The translations under genes and the position numbers were made by a program. A stretch of 42,421 bases of DNA. Origin: Microbacterium yannicii PS01 (lineage in GTDB: Bacteria; Actinomycetota; Actinomycetes; Actinomycetales; Microbacteriaceae). Below, one piece after another: positions 1 to 7,626 of this stretch (position 1 is the stretch's first letter; each line of letters begins with the position of its first letter). The notes beneath the pieces are model-generated. The model ran no database searches and was not told where the DNA came from. It saw nothing but the letters and a program-made list of their open reading frames with translations. The stretch spans positions 1 to 42,421 of the forward strand of contig NZ_CAJF01000032.1 of the NCBI RefSeq assembly GCF_000304335.1, given 5' to 3'.

Positions 1-1
1 G

Positions 2-1012
2 ACGCCGTCCGGTGTGCCGCTGGATCGGCCGCTTCCCTTCACCCGCACCGTGTGGCCGGGCACGGCCGCTCGCGCGTCGACGGGCTCAGCGGCAACTGCG
101 GAGCCGAAGCGGATCGGGCCGTTCACCCGCCTGCAGTGGGCCGGCGCCGCGATCGTCGGCGGCGCGGGTCTGCTGATCGCGGCCGGCATGGCCGTCGCGC
201 TCGTGCGGTATCTGCTCAGCACAGCGTGGGGCATCGACTTCCTCGCCGCCTATCCCGGCGAGTACCACCTGCCCGATACGGCGCCCGTGGGGTTCCCGGC
301 GTGGCTGGGGTGGTCGCACTTCTTCAACGTGTTCCTGATGGTGCTGATCATCCGGTCGGGCCTGCGCGTGCGCTCCGAGAAACGGCCCACGGTGTTCTGG
401 TCTCCGCGCAGCAACGGCCGCCGCAAGATGAGCCTGACGCTGTGGTTCCACCAGGCCCTCGACGTGCTGTGGCTGGTCAACGGCGTGCTGTTCGTGGTGC
501 TGCTGTTCCTCACCGGGCAGTGGATGCGGATCATCCCCACCTCGTGGGAGGTGTTCCCCAACGCGGTCTCGGCCGGGCTGCAGTACGTGTCGCTGGACTG
601 GCCCACCGAGAACGGCTGGGTGAACTACAACTCGCTGCAGCAGCTGGCGTACTTCGCGACGGTGTTCATCGCGGCGCCGCTGGCCGCCATCACCGGCGTG
701 CGGATGTCGCACGTGTGGCCGAAGGAGGCGAAGGCACTGAACAAGGCCTACCCCGTCGAGTGGGCCCGCGCCGTGCACTTCCCCGTGATGATCTACTTCG
801 TGCTCTTCATCTTCGTGCACGTCGTGCTGGTCTTCGCGACCGGAGCGCTGCGCAACCTGAACCACATGTACGCCGCACAGGACGCGGTCAACTGGACCGG
901 GTTCTGGATCTTGGCCGTCTCGATGCTCGTCATCGCCGCCGCCTGGGTCGCGGCTCGGCCCCTCGTGCTCGCCCCCATCGCACGCCTGTTCGGCAAAGTC
1001 TCGGGCCGCTGA
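2..1012 (+). CDS. cytochrome b/b6-type membrane protein (left end open)
   Basis: The reading frame is open to the left edge; the first visible start is GTG at 14, but the gene may begin outside the window. About six hydrophobic segments are visible, with membrane-located histidines in the motifs WSHFFNVF, WFHQALDV and HFPVMIYF plus FVHVVLVF, as expected for a haem-b-binding membrane subunit of the cytochrome b561/formate dehydrogenase gamma type. Proteins of this kind anchor an extracytoplasmic redox partner, often a molybdopterin oxidoreductase, and pass electrons to or from quinones. The partner would lie upstream, out of view; the molybdopterin gene at 35 kb is too far away to be called a partner. 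Near the N-terminus the residues STGSA are encoded by a short repeat found elsewhere in the window. A haem-b role is inferred from histidine placement only. Confidence 0.7.
   Translation, partial: TPSGVPLDRPLPFTRTVWPGTAARASTGSAATAEPKRIGPFTRLQWAGAAIVGGAGLLIAAGMAVALVRYLLSTAWGIDFLAAYPGEYHLPDTAPVGFPAWLGWSHFFNVFLMVLIIRSGLRVRSEKRPTVFWSPRSNGRRKMSLTLWFHQALDVLWLVNGVLFVVLLFLTGQWMRIIPTSWEVFPNAVSAGLQYVSLDWPTENGWVNYNSLQQLAYFATVFIAAPLAAITGVRMSHVWPKEAKALNKAYPVEWARAVHFPVMIYFVLFIFVHVVLVFATGALRNLNHMYAAQDAVNWTGFWILAVSMLVIAAAWVAARPLVLAPIARLFGKVSGR
77..92 (+). repeat. REP-like half element inside a coding sequence
   Basis: TCGACGGGCTCAGCGG lies in frame in the cytochrome b-type gene and encodes STGSA. The same core occurs at 32038-32052, with variants at 16955-16969 and 39441-39456. 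Confidence 0.5.
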
Positions 1013-1017
1013 CCCGA

Positions 1018-1044
1018 CCCCCGCAGAGGCATCCCGCCTGGGGG
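1018..1044. terminator. possible bulged hairpin after the cytochrome gene
   Basis: CCCCC...AGGC pairs with GCCTGGGGG (1036-1044), leaving a four-base bulge and a five-base loop. There is no T tract. It sits just after the stop of the cytochrome gene and before the next promoter. Confidence 0.3.
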
Positions 1045-1099
1045 ATAACCCGAATCGAAGTCTCCGGCTGACTCAGGGGCGCCAGGAGCGGGGTCGGCC

Positions 1100-1105
1100 T
1101 ACCGT
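1100..1105 (+). promoter_or_regulatory. leaderless -10 box for histidine kinase
   Basis: TACCGT ends six bases before the ATG at 1112, so transcription should begin at the start codon. No Shine-Dalgarno sequence is present. Confidence 0.65.
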
Positions 1106-1111
1106 GAGGGT

Positions 1112-2380
1112 ATGACTTCCGACACCACCTCGTCCGCGCCACCCTCCATGGCCTCACCCCTGAGGGTGGCCGGCGCGATCGCACAGCTCGCCGCGCTCGG
1201 CGTCATCGGGCCTGTGATCTTCTCCCTCCTCTTCGGCCTGTTGGGCCTGGGCCTCGGACTCCTTCCGGTGCTCGGCATCGGCCTTCTGCTGCTCGTCGGC
1301 TTCGTGTACGCGATCTTCGCGCTCGGCTGGCTCGAGGCGGCCCGGATCGACGGCCTCTACGGCTTCGGGCTTGCGCGGCACCGGCCCCGCACGAGCGGTC
1401 GCCCCGGCTTCGGCGGCTTCCTGCGCACCCTGTGGCTCCAGGCGATCGACCCGATCAGCTGGCGCGGGGTCGCCAACGCGGCCATCGCCACGATCCTCGG
1501 CTGGATCGTCGTCTTCCTGGCGGGCCTGGCCGCCTCGGGCCTCGTGCTGCTGTTCACGCCGCTCTTCGCCCAGGGCAGCGCCGTCACCCTCGGCCGCACC
1601 GACATCGAGGTGCCGCTGTCGTGGGCGGTCCCGGTCGGCCTTCTCTCGACGCTGTTCGCCCTCGCCGCGATCGTCGGCCTCGGCATCCTGCACGGCATCA
1701 TCTCCCGCGCCGTCGTGGTGCCCTCCCGCGAAGCACAGCTCGCCGAGGCTGCACGCACGTCGAGCGTGCAGCGGGCCGGCGCGGTGCGCGCCGCCGACGT
1801 GGAGCGCACCCGCATCGAGCGCGACCTCCATGACGGCGTCCAGCCTCGACTCGTGTCGGTCGGCATGACGCTGGGTCTGGCGCAGCAGAAGATCGATTCC
1901 GATCCGGATGCCGCGAAGGCGCTGGTCGCCGAGGCCCACACATCGACCAAGGCGGCCATCACCGAGCTGCGGCAGCTGGCCCGCGGCATCCACACCGCCG
2001 TCCTCGACGATCGCGGACTGGACGCCGCACTGTCGGCGCTCGCGGGCCGTTCGGTCATCCCGGTGCACCTCGATGTGCGCATGGACGGTCGCTGCAGCCG
2101 CGACACCGAGGCGGCCGCCTACTTCACCATCGCCGAGGCCCTGACCAACGCCGCCAAGCACGCGCGCGCCACCGAGTGCCGCGTCACGGTGCGACTGCGC
2201 GAACCGGGCACGCTGTGGGCTCGCGTAGAGGACAACGGCATCGGCGGCGCCACCATCGTCGCCGGCGGCGGGCTGGACGGCATCGTCAACCGGGTCGTCG
2301 CCGCAGGCGGCCAGGCCCGCATCGACAGCCCGGCCGGCGGTCCGACCTCGGTGGAGGTGAGCATCCCGTGCGCGTCCTGA
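1112..2380 (+). CDS. sensor histidine kinase, NarL/LiaS type
   Basis: This 422-residue membrane sensor kinase should autophosphorylate on a histidine and pass phosphate to the regulator encoded next. Hydrophobic segments fill roughly residues 20-85 and 125-205, the latter two separated by a short external loop. The HisKA_3 dimerisation motif ERDLHDGVQ places the phospho-acceptor at His240; the ATPase domain follows with the N-box EALTNAAKHA and the G1 box EDNGIGG. The start is ATG at 1112, fixed by a -10 box six bases upstream. The 3' end overlaps the response regulator start by 13 bases, so the pair is translationally coupled. The third gene of the operon is a DUF4097 protein, a recurrent partner of such kinases in envelope-stress systems. 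The signal sensed is unknown. Confidence 0.9.
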   Translation: MTSDTTSSAPPSMASPLRVAGAIAQLAALGVIGPVIFSLLFGLLGLGLGLLPVLGIGLLLLVGFVYAIFALGWLEAARIDGLYGFGLARHRPRTSGRPGFGGFLRTLWLQAIDPISWRGVANAAIATILGWIVVFLAGLAASGLVLLFTPLFAQGSAVTLGRTDIEVPLSWAVPVGLLSTLFALAAIVGLGILHGIISRAVVVPSREAQLAEAARTSSVQRAGAVRAADVERTRIERDLHDGVQPRLVSVGMTLGLAQQKIDSDPDAAKALVAEAHTSTKAAITELRQLARGIHTAVLDDRGLDAALSALAGRSVIPVHLDVRMDGRCSRDTEAAAYFTIAEALTNAAKHARATECRVTVRLREPGTLWARVEDNGIGGATIVAGGGLDGIVNRVVAAGGQARIDSPAGGPTSVEVSIPCAS

Positions 2381-3060
2381 TCTGCGAAGATTCCGCGCTG
2401 CTGCGCGAGGGTCTCGTGCGGGTGCTCGAAGACGCCGGGCACCAGGTGGTGGCTGCCGTCGCAGACGCCTCCCGGCTCGACGAGATCGTCGGCGAGACCG
2501 CGCCGGACCTGTGCATCCTCGACGTCCGACTGCCGCCGACGTGGACCGACGAGGGCATCCGCGCCGCGCTCGGGCTTCGTGCCCGGCGCCCCGGACTGGC
2601 GCTCGTGGTTCTCTCGCAGTACGTCGAGGAGCGCTACGCCGCCGATCTCATCGGGGCGAGCGCCGGCTCGCTCGGCTACCTGCTCAAAGACCGGGTGGCC
2701 GACGTGTCGGAGTTCCTCGAGGCGGTGCAGCGCATCGCCGGCGGCGCCACCGTGCTCGACCCCGAGGTCGTCGCGCAGCTGCTGAGCCGCCGCTCACGCG
2801 ACTCGCGCATGCAGCGCCTCACCGATCGCGAGTCATCCGTGCTCGCGCTCATCGCCGAGGGCCGGTCGAATCAGGCCATCGCCCGCACGCTGCACGTGAG
2901 TGAAGGCAGCGTCGAGAAGCACATCACCGCGGTGTTCCAGAAGCTCGGGCTCGAACCCGACGAGTCCGGCAACCGCCGCGTGCTCGCCGCGCTCGCCCAC
3001 CTCGAGCACGGGACCACCCCGCCCCAGACGACTACGCCCCAGACAGGAGCAGACCGATGA
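2368..3060 (+). CDS. response regulator, NarL/LuxR family
   Basis: This 230-residue regulator has an N-terminal receiver domain with acidic residues EDS near the start, phospho-acceptor Asp52 in CILDVRLPP, the switch region VLSQYVEE and Lys in LLKDR; a LuxR-type helix-turn-helix follows (LTDRESSVLALIAEGRSNQ and VSEGSVEKHI). The start is taken as GTG at 2368, which gives the standard receiver N-terminus VRVLICEDS and overlaps the kinase gene by 13 bases. The C-terminal tail after the HTH is rich in Thr and Pro. Its ATGA junction with the next gene shows tight operon packing. It probably controls its own operon; targets cannot be read from the sequence. Confidence 0.92.
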   Translation: MRVLICEDSALLREGLVRVLEDAGHQVVAAVADASRLDEIVGETAPDLCILDVRLPPTWTDEGIRAALGLRARRPGLALVVLSQYVEERYAADLIGASAGSLGYLLKDRVADVSEFLEAVQRIAGGATVLDPEVVAQLLSRRSRDSRMQRLTDRESSVLALIAEGRSNQAIARTLHVSEGSVEKHITAVFQKLGLEPDESGNRRVLAALAHLEHGTTPPQTTTPQTGADR

Positions 3061-3945
3061 GCACCACCGTCACACCGCCGCCCCCTCCCGCCCCGCCGGC
3101 TCAGCCCGGCCCCGGCCAGCCGGGCGCGAATCAGCCCGGCTCGCCGGGGGCCCCCGCATCCGGATCCTCCCGGGTGATCGCGATCCTCGTCATCGCGGTC
3201 GGTGCGATGGTGCTGCTCGGCACCGTCGTCTCGTCGGCGTTCGGCACCTGGGCCGCGGCATCCGTCCACACCACCACCCGCACGCTCGAGGTCGACGGCG
3301 TGACCGACCTCGACGTCCAGGTCGATGCGGGCAGCTTCCGCGTCGAGTTCGACGACGTCGACGATGCCGAGCTCGACGTGCGCAGCGCATGGGGGGATCG
3401 ACCGCTGGAGACTCGAGCGAGAAGGCGACGAGCTTGTCATCGCCTCGCCGAGGGGCTGGCTGAACAGCTGGTTCGGCGGCTGGTTCGGCGGTAACGGCAG
3501 TGCGGTCCTGCGGCTGCCGGAGTCGCTGGAGGGCATGGATGCCGACCTCGGCCTCGCCGCCGGCGAGCTCGGTGTCGACGGCTCGTTCGGCAGCCTGGGC
3601 CTCGAGGTCGGCGCCGGACGTGCCGATGTCACCGGCTCGGCGACCAGTCTGGACGCCGACATCAGCGCCGGGCACGCCGAGGTGGAGCTCGACGGCGTGC
3701 GTCAGGTGACCACCCAGGTCAGCGCCGGTTCATTGGAGGCCGCCCTCACCGGGCGGGCGCCCCGCGAGATCACCGCCGATGTGAGCGCCGGCTCGCTGCG
3801 CCTGACGGTCCCCGAAGGCGAGTACGACATCAGCTCGGAGGTCTCGGCGGGCGACTTCCGTGACGGCATCGGCAGCACGGAGGACGCCGGCAACACCATC
3901 CGTATCACCGTGTCCGCCGGCGAGGCGGTGCTTCGCGCGCACTAG
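3057..3945 (+). pseudogene. DUF4097 beta-strand-repeat protein, frameshifted
   Basis: The start ATG overlaps the regulator stop (ATGA). The N-terminus is Pro/Gly-rich (about 40 residues), followed by one membrane segment near residues 40-65 and an extracytoplasmic part of repeated short beta strands of the DUF4097 type (recurring VSAGS, ISAGH and VSAGD motifs). The first frame reads correctly to DVRSAW, then is lost at a run of six G (3391-3396); the matching C-terminal part continues in the +1 frame from DRWRLERE to the stop at 3943-3945. Removing one G restores a 295-residue protein. The C-terminal part keeps full coding character, so the break is recent, a sequencing error, or a slippage switch. 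It probably modulates the kinase encoded two genes upstream. Confidence 0.75.
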
Positions 3946-3959
3946 CGCGAAGGTCCTTG

Positions 3960-3995
3960 ACGGGCCGGGTTTCGCGCGAGCGATCCCCGGCCCGT
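3960..3995. terminator. hairpin between convergent genes
   Basis: ACGGGCCGGG (3960-3969) and CCCGGCCCGT (3986-3995) form a perfect 10-base stem with a 16-base loop, between the DUF4097 gene and the convergent pentapeptide gene. There is no T tract; it may serve both strands. Confidence 0.6.
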
Positions 3996-4034
3996 CGCGT
4001 CTGCGCCGCTGCCCGATCGCGTCAGTCGCCAGGC

Positions 4035-4724
4035 TCACTCGTCCACTCGGATGCCGGCGAGGTCGGCCAGGGCCGGTGCCATCAGCTGCAGCTGCTCGAG
4101 CGATATCGTCGCGCCGCGCAGGCCCTCCAGGCCGGTCACGGCGTCGACGATCGCACCCCGCAGGTCGACGTCGGCGAGCGCGGCGCCCGTCGCGTTCAGG
4201 CTCCTCACACGGCAGCCGTCGAACGCCACGCGCCGGGCCTTCGAGCCCATGAGGTCGATGTCGTCGATCGTGCAGTCGACGAAGGCGACGTCGAGAAGCT
4301 CAGCGCCGCGCAGGTTCACGAAGCCGAGTTTGCAGCGGGTGAAGCGGATGCCGCGCCACGAGGCGTCGTAGGCCTCGACCGATCCGAACCTGCTGTCGCG
4401 GATCACGATGTCGCGCAGGCCCGAGCGTGCCGCACTGGCGACCGTGATGTCGGCCCCCGAGAAGACGGATTCGACGATATGCGCCCCGCGCGCCGACCAT
4501 GAGCCGACGGTCGTGCCGGTGAAGCGGCATCCATCGATCGTGTCACCGCCGTCGAGGGCCCAATCCTCGACGGCCAGTGGCGCGTAGTCCACGCCCTCGA
4601 ACCGGCCCGCTTCGAACATCTCGAGGTCGCCGGGGACGAGGTCCGCCAGCACCCCGTCGTCGAAGTCGAAGGACGGCGCCTGTGTCGCCCGGGAGCTTCG
4701 AGATCTCGATGTGCGCGCGGGCAT
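4035..4724 (-). CDS. pentapeptide-repeat-like protein
   Basis: This 229-residue protein has successive five-residue steps after about residue 55, such as CRFTG, SVFSG, SRFGS, VRSLN and ADVDL, the pattern of a right-handed quadrilateral beta helix. The first 20 residues are basic and Ser-rich and probably disordered. No enzyme motif or membrane segment is present, so it is likely a cytosolic protein of binding or shielding function; some family members mimic DNA and protect gyrase, but nothing here proves that. The start ATG at 4724 is supported by a -10 box six bases upstream. It stands alone, convergent to the kinase operon. Confidence 0.8.
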   Translation of the reverse strand: MPARTSRSRSSRATQAPSFDFDDGVLADLVPGDLEMFEAGRFEGVDYAPLAVEDWALDGGDTIDGCRFTGTTVGSWSARGAHIVESVFSGADITVASAARSGLRDIVIRDSRFGSVEAYDASWRGIRFTRCKLGFVNLRGAELLDVAFVDCTIDDIDLMGSKARRVAFDGCRVRSLNATGAALADVDLRGAIVDAVTGLEGLRGATISLEQLQLMAPALADLAGIRVDE

Positions 4725-4730
4725 GCCACG

Positions 4731-4736
4731 ACCCTA
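4731..4736 (-). promoter_or_regulatory. leaderless -10 box for pentapeptide gene
   Basis: On the minus strand TAGGGT, then six bases (CGTGGC), then ATG at 4724. Confidence 0.6.
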
Positions 4737-4799
4737 CCCGGCGCGACCGACGCGACGTCGACACGGGCCGACGCCGCGGAGCAGTGCGCCGGCGTCGGG

Positions 4800-5603
4800 C
4801 TACGGGCCGGACTGGAAGGCGTCGGCGTCGGCATCCCGGCCCGCCGCGCGACCGTCGGCGAATCCCTCGGCGTACGCCTCGTCGGCGCCCAGCCGGAACA
4901 TGTCGCGTTCCAGCGGGCGCACGATGGACCGGGCACCCGGCAGATCGAGCGACCCGACGAGGTCCGCACGTCCCCGAACGACGGCGACCGGCAGACGCGC
5001 AGCCTTTCCCTTGACGAGATCGGCCGCGGCGGCCAGCTCGTCGCCGACGCACGGCATGGTGACGACCAGAGGGCGCCCCTCGGCATCCGTCCCCCCGCGC
5101 AGATCCTCGAAGACCTGCACGCCCCCGGCGCCGATGGCGTGATCGGTCTGGCCGTCGCGCCACGCGCGCCCGAGCGTGTCGGAGACGATGACTCCGACCA
5201 GCACGCCGAGGCGATCGCGCAAGCCGTGCGCGAGGGTGCGAGCTGAGGCGTCGGGGTCCACCGGCAGCAGCAGCACGGTGCCCTGGGGAGTGTTGGACGC
5301 GTCGACGCCCGCCGCGGCCGACACCATCCCTAGTCGGTTCTGCACGATGCGGGTCGTCGCGCCGGTGGTCGCGGTGCGAGTCGCCACCACTCGGACGGTC
5401 TCGGACGTGATGGCGTCCTCGCGATCATCGGCGACGACGAAGCGGCCTTCGGCCTTCGACACGATCTTCGAGGTGACCACGACGATGTCGCCGTCGGCCA
5501 GGGTGTCGCCGGCGGCGTCGGAGATGATCCCGACCAGGTCGGCGCCGGCGGTGATCTCAGGGATGCCCTCGAGGGGCCAGACGGTGAGCGGCGGCTTCGG
5601 CAT
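4800..5603 (-). CDS. cofE: coenzyme F420-0:L-glutamate ligase
   Basis: The 267-residue protein matches the CofE family, which uses GTP to add gamma-linked glutamates to F420-0 in the cytosol. Family motifs seen are [18 protein letters not shown] near residue 40, [21 protein letters not shown] near residue 140 and [19 protein letters not shown] near residue 195. In many actinobacteria the protein (FbiB) carries a C-terminal nitroreductase-like domain of about 200 residues; here it is absent and the protein ends in a short Ala/Asp-rich tail, so this is the single-domain form. The ATG at 5603 gives the family N-terminus; a weak -10 match (GAGACT) ends six bases upstream. No other F420 gene is in the window. 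Confidence 0.85.
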   Translation of the reverse strand: MPKPPLTVWPLEGIPEITAGADLVGIISDAAGDTLADGDIVVVTSKIVSKAEGRFVVADDREDAITSETVRVVATRTATTGATTRIVQNRLGMVSAAAGVDASNTPQGTVLLLPVDPDASARTLAHGLRDRLGVLVGVIVSDTLGRAWRDGQTDHAIGAGGVQVFEDLRGGTDAEGRPLVVTMPCVGDELAAAADLVKGKAARLPVAVVRGRADLVGSLDLPGARSIVRPLERDMFRLGADEAYAEGFADGRAAGRDADADAFQSGP

Positions 5604-5645
5604 CCCCTCAGTCTCGCCGATCCGGCGGTGTCGCCGAAAACGACC

Positions 5646-5676
5646 AAGGGGCGGCCGGCGAACCGGCGCGCCCCTT
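5646..5676 (-). terminator. terminator hairpin after the acetyltransferase gene
   Basis: AAGGGGCGG-CCGG pairs with CCGG-C-(G)-CGCCCCTT around a CGAA loop, with a single bulged base. Read on the minus strand it follows the GNAT stop and is followed by a short T-rich stretch (GGTCGTTTTC). Confidence 0.65.
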
Positions 5677-5697
5677 CGTGAAGAAGCCGAGTGCGAG

Positions 5698-6204
5698 TCA
5701 GCGCACGAAGCGCACCTCGGTGAGCGTCTCACCGAGGAACGGCTCGGTGTGGGTCGCACCGTCCAGGGCGAAGCCGTTGCGGGTGTAGAACCGGTGGGCA
5801 CGGGGATTGTCGTCGGCGACCCACAGGTACAGCGGCTCGCCGTCGGTGACCACGGCGTCGAACAGCTTCTGGCCGATGCCGGTGCCGTGGTACGCGTCGA
5901 GCAGGTAGATGAAGTACAGCTCCCGGAATCGCGGGGCGTCGCGGTCGCGCGACGGTCCTGATCCGGCGAAGCCCACGATCTCGCCGCCGACGAGGGCGGC
6001 GAACATCTTGAACTCGGGGCCCTGTGCGGCCCAGTGGGTCCAGAGCTCTGCGAGGCGCTTGGGAGAGACCGCTTCGAGGGCGGCCTTGCTGATGAGGTGG
6101 TCGTACGTCTCGTGCCAGCAGGTCGCGTGGACGCGCCCGAGGGCCTCGGCGTCGACGTCCCGCACCGGACGGACGACGATGTCGGTCTGGAGTTCTGCTT
6201 CCAT
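5698..6204 (-). CDS. GNAT family N-acetyltransferase
   Basis: This 168-residue cytosolic protein is a single GNAT domain of usual length. The acetyl-CoA site is visible as the beta4 strand [20 protein letters not shown], with the loop HGTGIGQ in the R/QxxGxG/A position, and the C-terminal motif [15 protein letters not shown]. It should transfer an acetyl group to an amine; the substrate is not predictable. The start ATG at 6204 is preceded by a -10 box at the leaderless distance. A strong hairpin follows the stop, so it is probably monocistronic. Confidence 0.85.
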   Translation of the reverse strand: MEAELQTDIVVRPVRDVDAEALGRVHATCWHETYDHLISKAALEAVSPKRLAELWTHWAAQGPEFKMFAALVGGEIVGFAGSGPSRDRDAPRFRELYFIYLLDAYHGTGIGQKLFDAVVTDGEPLYLWVADDNPRAHRFYTRNGFALDGATHTEPFLGETLTEVRFVR

Positions 6205-6210
6205 GGCCAG

Positions 6211-6216
6211 ACTCTA
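6211..6216 (-). promoter_or_regulatory. leaderless -10 box for GNAT gene
   Basis: On the minus strand TAGAGT, then six bases (CTGGCC), then ATG at 6204. Confidence 0.65.
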
Positions 6217-6366
6217 CGCGCGCCGACGCGTGGCACGAAATCGGGCGAACGCAGGGTGAACGACGTGCGAAGGGGCGCTGCCGGCACGCGCAGAAGAAGC
6301 GGCTGAGGGGAGCGCCGGAGACTGTCGGCATCCCACAATCGAATCGGCCGATGAGGCGTGGATCGA

Positions 6367-6372
6367 TACCAT
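6367..6372 (+). promoter_or_regulatory. -10 box upstream of thioesterase
   Basis: TACCAT lies eight bases before GTG 6381. This spacing fits leaderless or near-leaderless transcription and excludes ATG 6351, which lies upstream of the box. Confidence 0.45.
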
Positions 6373-6380
6373 CACACTTC

Positions 6381-6941
6381 GTGAACGTGATCTGGCGGAC
6401 CCTTCTGGTGATGATCACCGCGCGGCGACGCGCGAAGCGGCAGGGCCGGCTCGGGCCGACCGAGATCAGCCGGGTCCGGCTGACCACTCTGCCCACCGAC
6501 ATCGATCTGCTGCGCCACATGAACAACGGCCGGTATCTGTCGCTGTTCGACCTGGGCCGCTGGGACCTGCTGGTGCGCACCGGGCTGTGGGACGTCATGA
6601 CGAGCCGCGGCTGGTACGCCGTGGTGTCGAGCGAGACGGTGACGTTCCGGAAGTCCCTGAATCTGTGGCAGCGGTTCGACGTCGAGTCGCGCATGATCGG
6701 ACACGACGACAAGGCGATCTACCTCGAGCATCGCGCCGTCGTGGACGGCGAGGTCTACGCCCGCGCGATCATCCGCGCCCGCATGCTCAAGCGCGCCGGG
6801 GGCACACTGTCTCACGAGGAGCTCTTCGGGGCCGTCGGGCGCCCCGAGGGGATCCCCGAGGTCGATGCCTGGGTGCACGACTGGGCTGCGGCATCCGCTC
6901 TTCCGCCGACCCGTGCCGAGGCGCCCAGCGTGTGGAGCTGA
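6381..6941 (+). CDS. acyl-CoA thioesterase, hotdog (4HBT) fold
   Basis: The 186-residue product has the hotdog-fold pattern TDIDLLRHMNNGRYLSLFD, in which Asp and the HMNN turn form the active site of 4-hydroxybenzoyl-CoA thioesterase-like enzymes, followed by VSSETVTFRKSL and the strand YLEHRAVVDGEVYARA. Such proteins hydrolyse acyl-CoA thioesters in the cytosol. The first 15 residues, VNVIWRTLLVMITAR, are hydrophobic and basic, common in the actinobacterial branch. I prefer GTG 6381 because a -10 box lies eight bases before it; ATG 6351 would add ten residues. Confidence 0.8.
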   Translation: MNVIWRTLLVMITARRRAKRQGRLGPTEISRVRLTTLPTDIDLLRHMNNGRYLSLFDLGRWDLLVRTGLWDVMTSRGWYAVVSSETVTFRKSLNLWQRFDVESRMIGHDDKAIYLEHRAVVDGEVYARAIIRARMLKRAGGTLSHEELFGAVGRPEGIPEVDAWVHDWAAASALPPTRAEAPSVWS

Positions 6942-6959
6942 CGGCGCCGGAAGCGACCC

Positions 6960-7091
6960 TCAGCGGACGATCGCGAGAATCACAAGCGACAGCGACCCCG
7001 CCATCGCCACGTTGATCGCGGCGAGCAGAGCCGTCCACATGCGCGTCGTGCGCGCCGCGATGACGGCACCCTGGCTCAGTCGGCTTCCCAT
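6960..7091 (-). CDS. 43-residue single-span membrane protein
   Basis: A short frame encodes MGSRLSQGAVIAARTTRM followed by a hydrophobic segment from about residue 19 to 42 ending in ILAIVR. The basic N-terminus and hydrophobic C-terminal half predict one membrane span. Support for a real gene is the -10 box TAGCTT six bases before the ATG and the even codon use. I recognise no family. It lies 18 bases beyond the convergent thioesterase gene. Confidence 0.6.
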   Translation of the reverse strand: MGSRLSQGAVIAARTTRMWTALLAAINVAMAGSLSLVILAIVR

Positions 7092-7097
7092 GTCTCG

Positions 7098-7103
7098 AAG
7101 CTA
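7098..7103 (-). promoter_or_regulatory. leaderless -10 box for 43-residue protein
   Basis: On the minus strand TAGCTT, then six bases (CGAGAC), then ATG at 7091. Confidence 0.55.
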
Positions 7104-7157
7104 CGATCCGGGCCCGCCGACGAACTGCCCCTTGACAGGAGCGGCTCTTCCACGTAT

Positions 7158-7493
7158 TTAGCGCGGCGCAGCGCCGGGCTTCACGGGCACCGTCGGATCC
7201 TCGGGCTCGGGGACGATCGTCAGGCCGCCGGGCGAATTCGACGCCTTCGTGAGCAGCTCGATCCACGCGGGATTCAGGCGCGGCTGCCTGCTGCCGAAGT
7301 ACTCGAAGGCGAGCGGAACGTGCGGGCTGAGCCACACGGACGTCCGCCCCATGCCGCTGCGCATGGGATCGGTCCACGTGAAGGCGAACGTCTCGGAGCG
7401 GCGGAGCTTCGACCAGATCACGGCTTGGAGGTGGGCGAGGACCCGGTCGTCGAACGAGACGGTGACGCGGGAGTCGTAGGTGAACGTACCCAT
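7158..7493 (-). CDS. DUF7882-like small protein, copy A
   Basis: The 111-residue protein is soluble and has no membrane segment. It aligns through its length with the 101-residue product at 8721-9026: both share the patterns DDRxLAHL, VIxxKLRRxE, VWxSP, FEY and NSPGGLxIxPEPE. I recall proteins of this size and pattern in Microbacteriaceae as DUF7882, often mislabelled ATP-dependent DNA ligase; the ligase motif KxDG is absent and the length is far too short for a ligase. Function is unknown. The start ATG at 7493 is set by a -10 box six bases upstream. It carries a Pro-rich tail lacking in copy B. Confidence 0.8.
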   Translation of the reverse strand: MGTFTYDSRVTVSFDDRVLAHLQAVIWSKLRRSETFAFTWTDPMRSGMGRTSVWLSPHVPLAFEYFGSRQPRLNPAWIELLTKASNSPGGLTIVPEPEDPTVPVKPGAAPR

Positions 7494-7499
7494 TGATTC

Positions 7500-7505
7500 A
7501 GACTA
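7500..7505 (-). promoter_or_regulatory. leaderless -10 box for DUF7882-like copy A
   Basis: On the minus strand TAGTCT, then six bases (GAATCA), then ATG at 7493. Confidence 0.6.
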
Positions 7506-7626
7506 TCGGTGTGCGAAAGCCCCGCGCTCACACGACCTCCCGCAAGCACGCTGTGCGAATAGTACACATTTTTCGATCGCGCGTCGGGTGTTGCGGTCGG
7601 GGTTGACCTGGAACACCCTGGTGGGC

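Noticed and set aside
7158..7493. ATP-dependent DNA ligase label for the DUF7882-like proteins
   Set aside because: Only about 100 residues, no KxDG nucleotidyl site and no other ligase motif.
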